Shown here in pieces: positions 47,958 to 55,883 of a stretch of 61,013 nucleotides of DNA (the first letter of the stretch is position 1; every line of letters begins with the position of its first letter). The stretch comes from Sedimenticola sp. (GTDB lineage Bacteria > Pseudomonadota > Gammaproteobacteria > Chromatiales > Chromatiaceae). Made by a program: the position numbers and the translations under genes. A model generated the notes under the pieces. The model was not told the origin of the DNA, did no database searches, and saw only the letters and a list, made by a program, of their open reading frames with translations. The stretch is from NCBI GenBank assembly GCA_011051655.1, contig DRKS01000030.1, forward strand, positions 1-61,013. The letters run 5' to 3'.

Positions 47958-48569
47958 TTAGAGCCGCCGGCCCGGCATCTTCGAAACAGACGAACCGTTT
48001 TGCAGGCGCAACGCATCCAGCAGGGTCCGGACATCTATAGGCTTGGGCAGACAGGCCTCTGCGCCGGCCTCGACAATACAGCTTGCGTTTTCCGGTGTGT
48101 GATAACCCGTCATGGCGATGACGCGTATCGCCTTTGTGCGGGGAGAGGATTTCACCAGCCGGCACACCTCAAAACCGTTTAACCCCGGCATCATCAGGTC
48201 GAGCAGGATGACATGGGGCTGAAACTCCCGGACCTTGAGGCCGGCGACGAAGCCGTTATCGGCCGCCTGGGTGATGATCTTCTCAGGCTGGCCTTCCAGG
48301 AGTTCCACCAGATAGCGCGACAGTTGTTCGTCATCGTCGACAATGAGAATACGCATTCCGTCGTCGCCGGCCGGATTCAGGGTCAGGCCCCGCTGCCGGG
48401 CAAAGCGCTCGACCTCATTGTGCAGGAAGCGCCGGTGTCCCCCGGGGGTGGTCAACGCATTCAGCTCCCCGTTCTGCGCCCACAGGCGCACGGTGGCCGG
48501 GGACACCATCATCAGTTCGGCCACCTGGTTCGGCGTCAAATAGGTCCTGTTCGTTTTTCTGGCGTTCAT
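47958..48569 (-). CDS. DNA-binding response regulator with N-terminal MerR/excisionase-type HTH and C-terminal REC
   Basis: A 203-aa protein. Residues about 8-60 form a winged HTH of the BldC/excisionase type (YLTPNQVAELMMVSPATVRL, then TPGGHRRF), and residues 72-190 a receiver with D124 in VILLDLMMPGLNG and LPKPID. This order is reversed compared with OmpR- or NarL-type regulators, whose receiver is N-terminal. The ATG at 48569 is chosen for the HTH start; the frame upstream lacks homology. First gene of the phosphorelay operon and its probable DNA output. Confidence 0.9.
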   Translation of the reverse strand: MNARKTNRTYLTPNQVAELMMVSPATVRLWAQNGELNALTTPGGHRRFLHNEVERFARQRGLTLNPAGDDGMRILIVDDDEQLSRYLVELLEGQPEKIITQAADNGFVAGLKVREFQPHVILLDLMMPGLNGFEVCRLVKSSPRTKAIRVIAMTGYHTPENASCIVEAGAEACLPKPIDVRTLLDALRLQNGSSVSKMPGRRL

Positions 48570-48825
48570 GTCCTTTTCCCCCTGCGAATGCCCCTCGCGG
48601 ATAACGGCCCCCGGGTTCGTGCTGCTGTCGTTTTTTGCGTTTCTTTCGTTTTTTGCGTTTTCGGCCCTGCCGGGAAAAACTTTAGCCGATCCGTTCGGCC
48701 GGGGGTGCGGCGCTCCCGCGGTCATGGCGCCATACGGAAATCCCGTGGCGGAACCTGTATACTTGCGCCCTGTAAACCCAACCGAAGGTCTCGCGCAAGA
48801 CCTTGTTTTCAGTCAGGAATACACT
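48570..48825. promoter_or_regulatory. 256-bp divergent spacer with 18-bp direct repeats and a leader hairpin
   Basis: It contains two direct copies of TCGTTTTTTGCGTTT (48628-48642 and 48646-48660, period 18), close to the start of the HTH-REC operon. A TATACT-like -10 is seen for the FKBP gene near 48758. The hairpin AAGGTCT-CGCGCA-AGACCTT (48785-48804) is followed by GTTTTC. The repeats are candidate operator sites and the hairpin a candidate attenuator or processed leader. Confidence 0.45.
48628..48660. repeat. Two direct 15-bp repeats, period 18
   Basis: TCGTTTTTTGCGTTT occurs twice in tandem with 3-base spacing, just upstream of the HTH-receiver regulator gene (start 48569 on the minus strand). 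Spacing near two helical turns and the location suggest a regulator binding site, possibly autoregulatory. Confidence 0.55.
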
Positions 48826-49263
48826 ATGACACAGGCGAAAATCGGTGATACCGTGAGGGTCCACTACATTGGCACCTTTGATGACGGCACCCTGTTCGAC
48901 TCTTCCAGGGAGCATGACGAACCCTTTGAGGTCACCCTTGGCAACGGGGATCTGATCCCCAGCTTTGAAAAAGGGCTGGAGGGCATGCGTGTCGGGGAGA
49001 AGAAAACCATCCGCATCCCGGCGGCGGACGCCTATGGCGAGTACCAGCCCCACATGGTCCAGCAGTTCGACCGGAGCGAAATCCAGACGGAGGAGGAGCT
49101 TAAGGTCGGCATGGAGATACAGGCGGAGACCGATGACGGCCGCAATTCATTCGTGCTGGTCGTCACGGAGTTGAACGGCGACAAGGTCACCCTGGACGGC
49201 AACCACCCCCTGGCCGGCAAGGACTTGAATTTCGAGCTGGAGCTGATTGGCATCAATCCGTAA
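48826..49263 (+). CDS. FKBP-type peptidyl-prolyl isomerase (SlyD/SlpA-like)
   Basis: A 145-aa cytoplasmic FKBP with the insert-in-flap domain. YIGTFDDGTLFDSS, LIPSFEKGLEGMRVGEKK and the flap end LDGNHPLAGKDLNFEL match SlpA/FkpB and SlyD. It lacks the His-rich metal tail of SlyD. It speeds proline isomerisation during folding. The ATG at 48826 has an AGGAA site; upstream in-frame sequence looks like a chance signal-peptide-like stretch and overlaps the spacer hairpin. Confidence 0.93.
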   Translation: MTQAKIGDTVRVHYIGTFDDGTLFDSSREHDEPFEVTLGNGDLIPSFEKGLEGMRVGEKKTIRIPAADAYGEYQPHMVQQFDRSEIQTEEELKVGMEIQAETDDGRNSFVLVVTELNGDKVTLDGNHPLAGKDLNFELELIGINP

Positions 49264-49307
49264 ACATATCCGCCGTTCCCACCGGCCATAAGGGCATTGT
49301 CGTTCGT

Positions 49308-51173
49308 ATGTCTAAACGCGTGAAAAAACGCAAAAGCGGCGGTGGCCGGCGGACGCCGGTCATCGATGTCCCCGGCGCCTTGCACCGGGCGTTGCGGCTG
49401 CACAGGTCGGGCAGGCTGGAGAAGGCGGCGGCCCTCTACAGCCGGATCCTCAAGGCCGAGCCGGACAATTTCGACGCCTTGCAGCTGCTCGGCGCCATCG
49501 CCCTGCAGCGCGAGGATGGAAAGAAGGCGGTAAGGCTTTTGGCCGCGGCCCGGGAGATCAAGCCGGGCGTGGCCCAGCTGGAGTGCAATCTCGGCAGTGC
49601 ATACCGCCTGCTGGGGGATGAAGAAAAGGCCGCCGCCTGTTTCCAGGCGGCCCTGGCGGCGGACGAGACCCTCCCCGCCGCCTATACCAACCTGTCCCAG
49701 ATGCTGCTGGCGAGGGGCGCCGTCCGTGAGGCCGTCGACCGGCTTCAGGCCGCGAACCGGGCCTGTCCCGGCCATCCGGAGATCCTGCGGCTGTTGGGCC
49801 AGGCGCTTTCCCGCGACGGCCGGGGGCCGGAGGCCCTGGACGCCTACAGGCTGGCGCGATCCCTCGGCCAGGACAGCGCACAATTCCACCTGGAAATGGG
49901 GTCCGTGTCCCAGCAGTGCTTCGATTTCGAGCAGGCCCTGGAGAGCTTTCGCCGGGCCGCCGAACTGGCGCCCGGCCTGGCGGACGCCCATGCGAAACTC
50001 GCCGAGGCGCTGGAGCGCGCCAACCGGCCGGAAGAGGCGGCGCAGGCCGCGGCAAAGGCCCTCGGGCTGGATTCCGGATGCCTCCTGGCGGGGCTGGTCC
50101 TGGCGCAGGTGCAAAGGCGCGGGGGCGATCTCGAGGGCGCCCTGGCCCGGCTGGAGGCCCTTGCCGATGAGGCCGACGAAAGCGATGACATGGCGGCGGT
50201 CTTCAGCGAGCTGGGAAATGTGCGGGACCGCCTCGGCGATAGCGCGGGGGCCTTCCGGGCCTTCGGGCAAAGCAACCGCATCCAGGCCCGCCGGGCAAGC
50301 CGGCTGGATATTTCTTCGGCGCACCGCAGGGAGCAGATCAGGGCATGCCGCGACTGGTTCGGGACCGGCGAAACCGGCGGCTGGACCGTCGATGATCCCG
50401 GCTCTCCCGATCCCATATTCCTGGTGGGTTTCCCCCGTTCGGGCACTACCCTGGCCGAACAGGTGCTGGACGCCCATCCCGGGCTGTTGTCGGGGGATGA
50501 GTGGCCCATCCTTGATGTCATCGTCCGCTCGCTGGATATCATCCTCGGCCGCCCCCTTGCCTATCCCCAGGGGCTCGGGGACCTGTCCGGGGATGAAATC
50601 AATCTGCTGCGGAAGCGTTATTGGGCCGGTGTTTACGAAACCGCCGGTGTTACTGAATTGGATCGGCAGTTCGTGGACAAGATGCCCCTCAACCTTATCC
50701 ACCTGGGCCTGGTGCGGCGTATTTTTCCCAAGGCCAGGGTCATCATGGCCCTGCGCGATCCCCGCGACGTCTGCCTGAGCTGCTTTGCGCAGAACTTTGT
50801 CGCCAACGATACCCTGGTGAATTTCCTGGACCTGGAGGAGACGGCGGCCTTTTATACCGAGGTGATGGATCTTTGGCTGCTCTATCGGGAAAGGCTCGGG
50901 CTGCGGTGGTTCGAGCTGCGCTACGAGGAGCTGGTGACCGACTTCCGTTCCGTCACAGAGCGGCTGCTGGCCTTCCTGGGACTGCCCTGGGATGACCGGA
51001 TAGAGGATTTCGCCGTCGCCGCGGCCAGGCGGGGCATCACCACCCCCAGCTACCAGAATGTGACGGAGGGGATCTATCAGCGGGCCGCCGGCCGCTGGCG
51101 GCGTTATCGGGAGCAGATGGCGCCGGTTCTCCCCGTCCTCGCGCCCTATGTGTCCCGGTTCGGCTATCAGTAA
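49308..51173 (+). CDS. TPR-repeat sulfotransferase
   Basis: A 621-aa two-part protein. Residues about 20-330 hold roughly eight tetratricopeptide repeats (pattern W/L-LG--Y--A...P). Residues about 365-600 are a PAPS-dependent sulfotransferase with the 5'-phosphosulfate loop FPRSGTT at 375 and the 3'-phosphate site ALRDPRDVCLSCF. It would transfer sulfate from PAPS to an unknown protein or glycan. The basic N terminus (MSKRVKKRKSGGGRR) is not a signal peptide. It overlaps the convergent phosphodiesterase by 7 bases. Confidence 0.93.
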   Translation: MSKRVKKRKSGGGRRTPVIDVPGALHRALRLHRSGRLEKAAALYSRILKAEPDNFDALQLLGAIALQREDGKKAVRLLAAAREIKPGVAQLECNLGSAYRLLGDEEKAAACFQAALAADETLPAAYTNLSQMLLARGAVREAVDRLQAANRACPGHPEILRLLGQALSRDGRGPEALDAYRLARSLGQDSAQFHLEMGSVSQQCFDFEQALESFRRAAELAPGLADAHAKLAEALERANRPEEAAQAAAKALGLDSGCLLAGLVLAQVQRRGGDLEGALARLEALADEADESDDMAAVFSELGNVRDRLGDSAGAFRAFGQSNRIQARRASRLDISSAHRREQIRACRDWFGTGETGGWTVDDPGSPDPIFLVGFPRSGTTLAEQVLDAHPGLLSGDEWPILDVIVRSLDIILGRPLAYPQGLGDLSGDEINLLRKRYWAGVYETAGVTELDRQFVDKMPLNLIHLGLVRRIFPKARVIMALRDPRDVCLSCFAQNFVANDTLVNFLDLEETAAFYTEVMDLWLLYRERLGLRWFELRYEELVTDFRSVTERLLAFLGLPWDDRIEDFAVAAARRGITTPSYQNVTEGIYQRAAGRWRRYREQMAPVLPVLAPYVSRFGYQ

Positions 51174-51931
51174 CGCTGCCGGGCAGCCTTGTGGGCCAAT
51201 ACCGGATGCTTCAGCATGGCGCAGACATCCGCCGTTTCGATCAGCGCCACCTCGTCCGCATATTTCAGCGCCAGTTCGGGGTCGGTGATGTCATAGAGCA
51301 TCCATTCCCAGCCACCCCGCCACAGCGTCCGGCCCTCGGGTAATTTGGTGTGGTTCAGGATCAGGTAGTCCGGGTCGAGCCTCTGCGCCTGTCGGTGGTG
51401 CCGCTCATCATATTTGCGCAGCACCCATCCAATCCTGAGGCTGCTTCGGCTGCGCGCATATTCGAGCGCCTTGGAATGGTATGAGATGACGACGCATTGC
51501 CGGCGGATGGCTGCTGTTTCTCCAAGCAGCCGGTCGATGACCCCCTCCATGCCAAAGGCGTCGATGCTTTCCTCCTTGATTTCGACGAAGGCCGTCGCCC
51601 TGGGGTAGCGCTGCAGCAGCCCGACGGCATCCGCCAATGCCGGGACGGGTTCATGGAATGCCCCGCTGGGGAACCGTTCAGGCTCGCAAATGCGCAATTC
51701 CGCCAGTTGCCGGCGGGTTGTCTCAAACAGCTTTCCGTCGACGCCGGTAATGCGTTTCAGCTCCGTGTCGTGGAACAGGACCAGGGCGCCGTCTGCGGTG
51801 CATTGGACGTCAAACTCCACATAACCGGCGCCGCATTCCAGGGCGGCCTCGATCCCGGCCAGGCTGTTCTCGGGATGAGTCGCCATTTGGCCCCTGTGGG
51901 CGACCAGGGAGGGAACCGGCCTTTTGCTCAT
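51167..51931 (-). CDS. Glycerophosphodiester phosphodiesterase
   Basis: A 254-aa GDPD (UgpQ-like) with a TIM-barrel fold. The start MSKRPVPSLVAHRGQMATHP contains the catalytic HRG, ENSLAGIEAALECGAGYVEFDVQ the metal-binding E and D residues, and LFHDTELKRITGVDG follows. It hydrolyses glycerophosphodiesters to glycerol-3-phosphate and an alcohol. Its ATG overlaps the FGGY kinase stop; upstream in-frame sequence lies within that kinase. It has no signal peptide, so it is cytoplasmic. Confidence 0.93.
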   Translation of the reverse strand: MSKRPVPSLVAHRGQMATHPENSLAGIEAALECGAGYVEFDVQCTADGALVLFHDTELKRITGVDGKLFETTRRQLAELRICEPERFPSGAFHEPVPALADAVGLLQRYPRATAFVEIKEESIDAFGMEGVIDRLLGETAAIRRQCVVISYHSKALEYARSRSSLRIGWVLRKYDERHHRQAQRLDPDYLILNHTKLPEGRTLWRGGWEWMLYDITDPELALKYADEVALIETADVCAMLKHPVLAHKAARQRY

Positions 51932-53331
51932 GTCCCCTCTATTTCCCTGGTGAAGCGGCCGTAGCGCCGCTCCAGCCCGGGGGCCTGCCGGGGGCGGAAG
52001 ATCTTTTCCGGTTGCTGCGCCTTCCAGTCTTCGGGGCAGCCTGCCGCCAGCCAGGCGGCGCCACGGGCCGTCGCCTCCGGGTCTGCAATCCGGGCCACTT
52101 CCAGGCCGCTGAGGTCCGCAAGCCTCTGACACAGCCCATCGAGCCTTGAAAGCCCGCCGCTTACGTGCAATCTGGCCACTGCCTGCAATTGCCGCAGCCG
52201 TTCAATATTGTGCTGCAGCAGGAATACGATGCTCTCGATGACGGCCACATGGCGCGCCGCCTTTTGTATCGGCCGCCGGCCGGTGAAGCGGGGGCGGCCG
52301 CCGGTCTTCCACCAGGGCGACCCCAGCCCGCCGACTGTATTGATGAATAGGGGAGGGGATTGAATATCGTGCAGCCAATCGTCGAGTTTCCCGAACAGCC
52401 CATCCACCGGCCATTGCCGCTGGACCCAGCTCAGCGCCGCGCCGGCGCCATTCACCGTGCCCTCCACCAAGTAGCGGCAGGCGCCTCCGTTGCTCATGGC
52501 GATGCCGCGCAGCAGCGGTGTCGAGGCGGCGCCGGCGGCGTCACAGGGCATCAGGATGAATGCGCCGGTGCCAAGATTGATGGCCGCCGTCTTTTCCGGC
52601 AGCGGCCCCTGGGCATAGAGGGCGGCGTTCTGATCGCCGCACACTGCCTTGAGCGGTATGTCATATTCGTCCAGCAGGCCCCATTCGCCTCGCAGCGGCA
52701 ATGGCCGGGGCAGGCACTGCGGGGGAATATCGAACAGTTCCAGCAGCTCTTCGGACCAGGCGAGCCTTTCGATATCGAACAGCAGGGTGCGGTGGGCGTT
52801 GCTGTGGTCGGTCAAATGCCGGCGGCCCGGCAGCAGGTGGGCCAGGAGGTAGCTGACCAGGGGACCGAGGCACAGGTTGTTTGTTTCCAGGGCCTGGCGC
52901 ACCCCCGGGTCCTGCCGCAGCAGCCAGCGCAGTTTGCCCGCGCCATAATGGGGCGACAGGGGCAGGCCGGTGATGCGGCGAATCTCCGGCTCCTGTGACC
53001 TGAACCGCCTCAGGTCATCCGATGCGCGCCTGTCCTGCCAGCTCAGGGCCGGACTCAGGGGCCGGCCGTCGTTTTTCCGCCAGGCCAGGACGGTGGAGCG
53101 CTGGGTCGCCAGGGCGGCCTGGCGGACGCAACCGGGATTGCGCGCCAGCAGCCTGGCGGCGGCGCCATGGACCGAGTCCAGAAGCTGCCGTGGGTCCTGC
53201 TCCACCCGCTCATGGCCGGTCTGGACCAGACCGACAGACTCTTCAACCCCGTCGACGGGTTCGCCCCGGGCCGAATAGATAAGGGCCCGGGATGCGTGGG
53301 TCCCCTGATCGATAACCAGTGTGCAGCTCAT
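51928..53331 (-). CDS. FGGY-family carbohydrate kinase (glycerol-kinase-like)
   Basis: A 467-aa sugar kinase with the ATPase core LVIDQGTHASRALIY, CGDQNAALYAQG and INLGTGAFILMP, and LHVSGGLSRLDGLCQRLADL in the C-terminal domain. It resembles GlpK in the N-terminal half but is about 35 residues shorter and divergent, so the substrate could be glycerol or another polyol. The adjacent diesterase also produces glycerol phosphate, which supports glycerol as substrate (inference). 9 bases after apbE. Confidence 0.85.
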   Translation of the reverse strand: MSCTLVIDQGTHASRALIYSARGEPVDGVEESVGLVQTGHERVEQDPRQLLDSVHGAAARLLARNPGCVRQAALATQRSTVLAWRKNDGRPLSPALSWQDRRASDDLRRFRSQEPEIRRITGLPLSPHYGAGKLRWLLRQDPGVRQALETNNLCLGPLVSYLLAHLLPGRRHLTDHSNAHRTLLFDIERLAWSEELLELFDIPPQCLPRPLPLRGEWGLLDEYDIPLKAVCGDQNAALYAQGPLPEKTAAINLGTGAFILMPCDAAGAASTPLLRGIAMSNGGACRYLVEGTVNGAGAALSWVQRQWPVDGLFGKLDDWLHDIQSPPLFINTVGGLGSPWWKTGGRPRFTGRRPIQKAARHVAVIESIVFLLQHNIERLRQLQAVARLHVSGGLSRLDGLCQRLADLSGLEVARIADPEATARGAAWLAAGCPEDWKAQQPEKIFRPRQAPGLERRYGRFTREIEGT

Positions 53332-53340
53332 CGATGACGT

Positions 53341-54390
53341 TTACAGCGGGGGGCTGATGAAAATGCGCTCCGGCTTTTGGCCCTGGAAATCCATGCGCGC
53401 CGCCATGGCGGGGTTCATGTAGACCGTGCCGGCCTCGTCCACCAGCATGACGTATTTCAGTCCCATCCGTTTGGCGATGGGATACCAGGCGTCCGGGCCG
53501 GCCACGGTCAGCGCGGTGGCCGCGGCATCCGCCTTGCCGCCGTCGGAATCGATGACGGTCGCGGAGGCGATGTGCTCCACCGGCCGGCCGTCGCGGGGAT
53601 CTATGATGTGGGGATAGCGGATGCCGTCATGCTCCCGGTAACGCTCATAATTGCCGGAGGTCAATACGCATTCGCCGTTTTGCACATCCACGGACGCCAG
53701 GAGCCCCCGCCCCTGGGGGTGGCGCACCCCGATACGCCAGGGACGCCCGCCATGGCTGCCGCTGGCGCAGAGGTCGCCGCCGGCGTTGACGATGGCGTTT
53801 TCCACGCCGAACTCCCGCAGGCGCCGGATGGCGATGCCCAGGGCATAGCCCTTGGCGAAGCCGCCGAAGTCGAGACTCACGGCGGGATTGCGGCTGCGCA
53901 CCCGGTCCCCGGAGATCTCCAGGTCATCCATGCCGGGGGCCTGGCGGACCAGGGCGGCAATGGCCTCCGGCGGCGGCGGCGGGCCGGACGGCAGTTCGTC
54001 ACTGTGAAATCCCCACAGGGCGATGAGTTTTCCGATGGCCGGGTTGAACAGCTCCTCACTCTGCCGGTAGAGGGCTTGGGAGCGGGTGATCAGGGGCAGC
54101 AAAAAGGGGCTTGCCTTCCGGTAGCCGCCGGTGGCGAACCCCTGGTTGAGCCTGCTCAGCTCTCCCGGCTTCCAGGCGTGCCAGTCGCGGTGCATGCGCT
54201 GGAAATCCTTCTCCACGGCCGCTGCCGCCCGGGCGGCGCGGTCGGCTTCCACCCCCCGGATTTTGAGATCCACCAGGGTGCCGAAAATATGGAGGCTCTG
54301 GCGGTATTCGGATGAGGGGGCGCCGCATGCCGCCGCCAGCGACACCAGGGAAATCAGGACCAGGCGGTGGAGTTTCCGTGCAAGCGGCAT
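53341..54390 (-). CDS. apbE: FAD:protein FMN transferase (ApbE), lipoprotein
   Basis: A 349-aa flavin transferase. A lipoprotein signal with lipobox LAAAC (Cys22) is followed by the ApbE domain, with FGTLVDLKIRG, VSLDFGGFAKGYALG and NAGGDLCASG at the FAD site, and DADAAATALTV-like GGKADAAATALTVAG near the C terminus. It attaches FMN covalently to Thr/Ser of targets such as RnfG/NqrC in the periplasm. No obvious target gene (DGATA-type) is adjacent. It lies downstream of the ferredoxin gene and a hairpin. Confidence 0.95.
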   Translation of the reverse strand: MPLARKLHRLVLISLVSLAAACGAPSSEYRQSLHIFGTLVDLKIRGVEADRAARAAAAVEKDFQRMHRDWHAWKPGELSRLNQGFATGGYRKASPFLLPLITRSQALYRQSEELFNPAIGKLIALWGFHSDELPSGPPPPPEAIAALVRQAPGMDDLEISGDRVRSRNPAVSLDFGGFAKGYALGIAIRRLREFGVENAIVNAGGDLCASGSHGGRPWRIGVRHPQGRGLLASVDVQNGECVLTSGNYERYREHDGIRYPHIIDPRDGRPVEHIASATVIDSDGGKADAAATALTVAGPDAWYPIAKRMGLKYVMLVDEAGTVYMNPAMAARMDFQGQKPERIFISPPL

Positions 54391-54403
54391 GATGTCAAAA
54401 GGG

Positions 54404-54437
54404 CGGAAAGCCCACCCCCTGCGGGATGGGCTTTCCG
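54404..54437. terminator. Hairpin between ferredoxin and apbE genes
   Basis: CGGAAAGCCCA and TGGGCTTTCCG form an 11-bp stem around CCCCCTGCGGGA. On the minus strand it is followed by a short CCCTTTTG run, so it may end the ferredoxin transcript just before apbE; on the plus strand it is followed by GTTTTG. Both runs are weak. Confidence 0.55.
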
Positions 54438-54474
54438 GTTTTGCCCGGGTTGTTGTGCCGCCGGGCCAACAGGG

Positions 54475-54801
54475 TCAGCCCCAAAGCTCCTCGGAGATGC
54501 GCAGGCGGTCCACCGGCTTGTCTTCCATCAGGTGCTGGTCGATGATCTCGGTCACATCCGCGGCCGTGACCTTGGCGTACATGACGCCGTCAGGGTAGAC
54601 CAGGACATTCGGCCCTTCTTCGCAGGGACCGAGGCAGCCCGTCGAGGTCACCTGAAAGCGTCCCCACAGGCCCTTCTCCTCGAACAGGCGGCGGAATTCG
54701 TCCAGCAGCGCCGGTCCGCCCCTGGCGGTGCAGGAGCCTTTTGGATGACCTTCGGGCCGGTTCTGGATACAAACAAAAACGTGTTTCTCCGGTTTGGGCA
54801 T
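54475..54801 (-). CDS. Thioredoxin-like [2Fe-2S] ferredoxin
   Basis: A 108-aa protein. Cysteines in VFVCIQNRPEGHPKGSC and TGCLGPCEEGPNVLVYPDG are the ligand pattern of thioredoxin-like ferredoxins (as in NuoE C-terminal and Azotobacter FdI-like Shethna proteins). It is an electron carrier with no known partner here. The ATG at 54801 has an AGGGAGG-type site; frame sequence upstream is not conserved in character. Confidence 0.93.
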   Translation of the reverse strand: MPKPEKHVFVCIQNRPEGHPKGSCTARGGPALLDEFRRLFEEKGLWGRFQVTSTGCLGPCEEGPNVLVYPDGVMYAKVTAADVTEIIDQHLMEDKPVDRLRISEELWG

Positions 54802-54871
54802 ATAACCTCCCTCATTGGCTGTAAAATTCCGGCAGACCTTTCGGGTCTGCATCCAAGAAAGTGATGGCCTG

Positions 54872-55870
54872 CTATTTTGCCGCGGGCTCCTCCGTATGCC
54901 GCGCCCGCCACCATTGCCCGGCAAGCCGGTGGGCGTCCTCACGGCCGCCCGCCCGCCCCAGGGCGCGAAGTACGAGGGCCAGGGTGCCGGTCACGGCCGC
55001 CTCGGCATATTCATCCTGTTCGCGGCCTTCCCATACCGCCCTGAAATGATTGAGATCCGGCCTGCCCGTGGTCTTCTCCGGTCCACAGGCCAGCATGGGC
55101 GGCCACTCCTCTTCCCAGCACCCGCCGTTGTCCAGGCCATGGAGCCTGCAGGGCTCCGTGGGGATACGCTCGAACTCGCCGCCGTCGCCCCGTATGGCCA
55201 GGCTCTTTTCCTGGCCCAGCAGGGAGGCCGCCTGCTGGTGGATGGGGGCGAAATGCGCATGCCTGACCCCCTGCAGCATCAGCGGCGCCGAGAAAGGGTT
55301 CAGCATGCGGGCGATGCTGTGTGCCGGCGTGCGCAGGCCCAGGAGCTTGCGGTAATCGATAAGCTCTTGAACGACGGTCGAAATATGCTGTATCGGCATA
55401 TAGGCAAAGCCCCTGGTGCGTATGCCGGAGGCCGCCTGGGACAGCATGCTGGAGGGTTGGACGCCCAGCGCCGTCAGGGCCTCGGCGGCATAGATTTTCT
55501 CATCGCCCCAGGACAGGCCGTGCATGAAGACCGGGCAGCCGTTGCGGCCGAGCAGCAGCGCCGCCAGGATGAACCAGGGGGGCTGCCGGCCCTTGCCGGC
55601 ATAGGCCGGCCAGTTGACCGCCACCGGCGCCGGGTCGGACGGCCGGGGTATGCTCGCCCCCAGCGCCTGGGCGAAGCCCGCCAGCTCTTCCGGCGTTTCC
55701 CGCTTGGCGCGTATCAGCATGAGAAAGGCGGCCACCTGCTGGGGCTCGACCTCGTAGCAGGCGATGTCGTTCATCGCCTGCCGGGCCTCTTCCAGGGTGA
55801 GGGAATGGCCGAGCCCGGACTTGCTGCACAGGATCTTGATATAGGCGGCGAAGGGGTGCTCGAAAGCCAT
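54872..55870 (-). CDS. TrpD2/YbiB-like phosphoribosyltransferase-fold protein
   Basis: A 332-aa protein. It has the anthranilate phosphoribosyltransferase type fold: a small helical domain (SLTLEEARQAMNDIACYEVE, AAFLMLIRAKRETPEELAGF) and GLRTPAHSIARMLNPF in the large domain. The canonical PRPP loop of TrpD (GTGGD) is replaced by VNWPAYAGKGRQPPW, as in the YbiB/TrpD2 group, which binds nucleic acid rather than making tryptophan. It starts 13 bases after the aldolase-like gene. Confidence 0.85.
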   Translation of the reverse strand: MAFEHPFAAYIKILCSKSGLGHSLTLEEARQAMNDIACYEVEPQQVAAFLMLIRAKRETPEELAGFAQALGASIPRPSDPAPVAVNWPAYAGKGRQPPWFILAALLLGRNGCPVFMHGLSWGDEKIYAAEALTALGVQPSSMLSQAASGIRTRGFAYMPIQHISTVVQELIDYRKLLGLRTPAHSIARMLNPFSAPLMLQGVRHAHFAPIHQQAASLLGQEKSLAIRGDGGEFERIPTEPCRLHGLDNGGCWEEEWPPMLACGPEKTTGRPDLNHFRAVWEGREQDEYAEAAVTGTLALVLRALGRAGGREDAHRLAGQWWRARHTEEPAAK

Positions 55871-55883
55871 CAGGGCATCTCGG

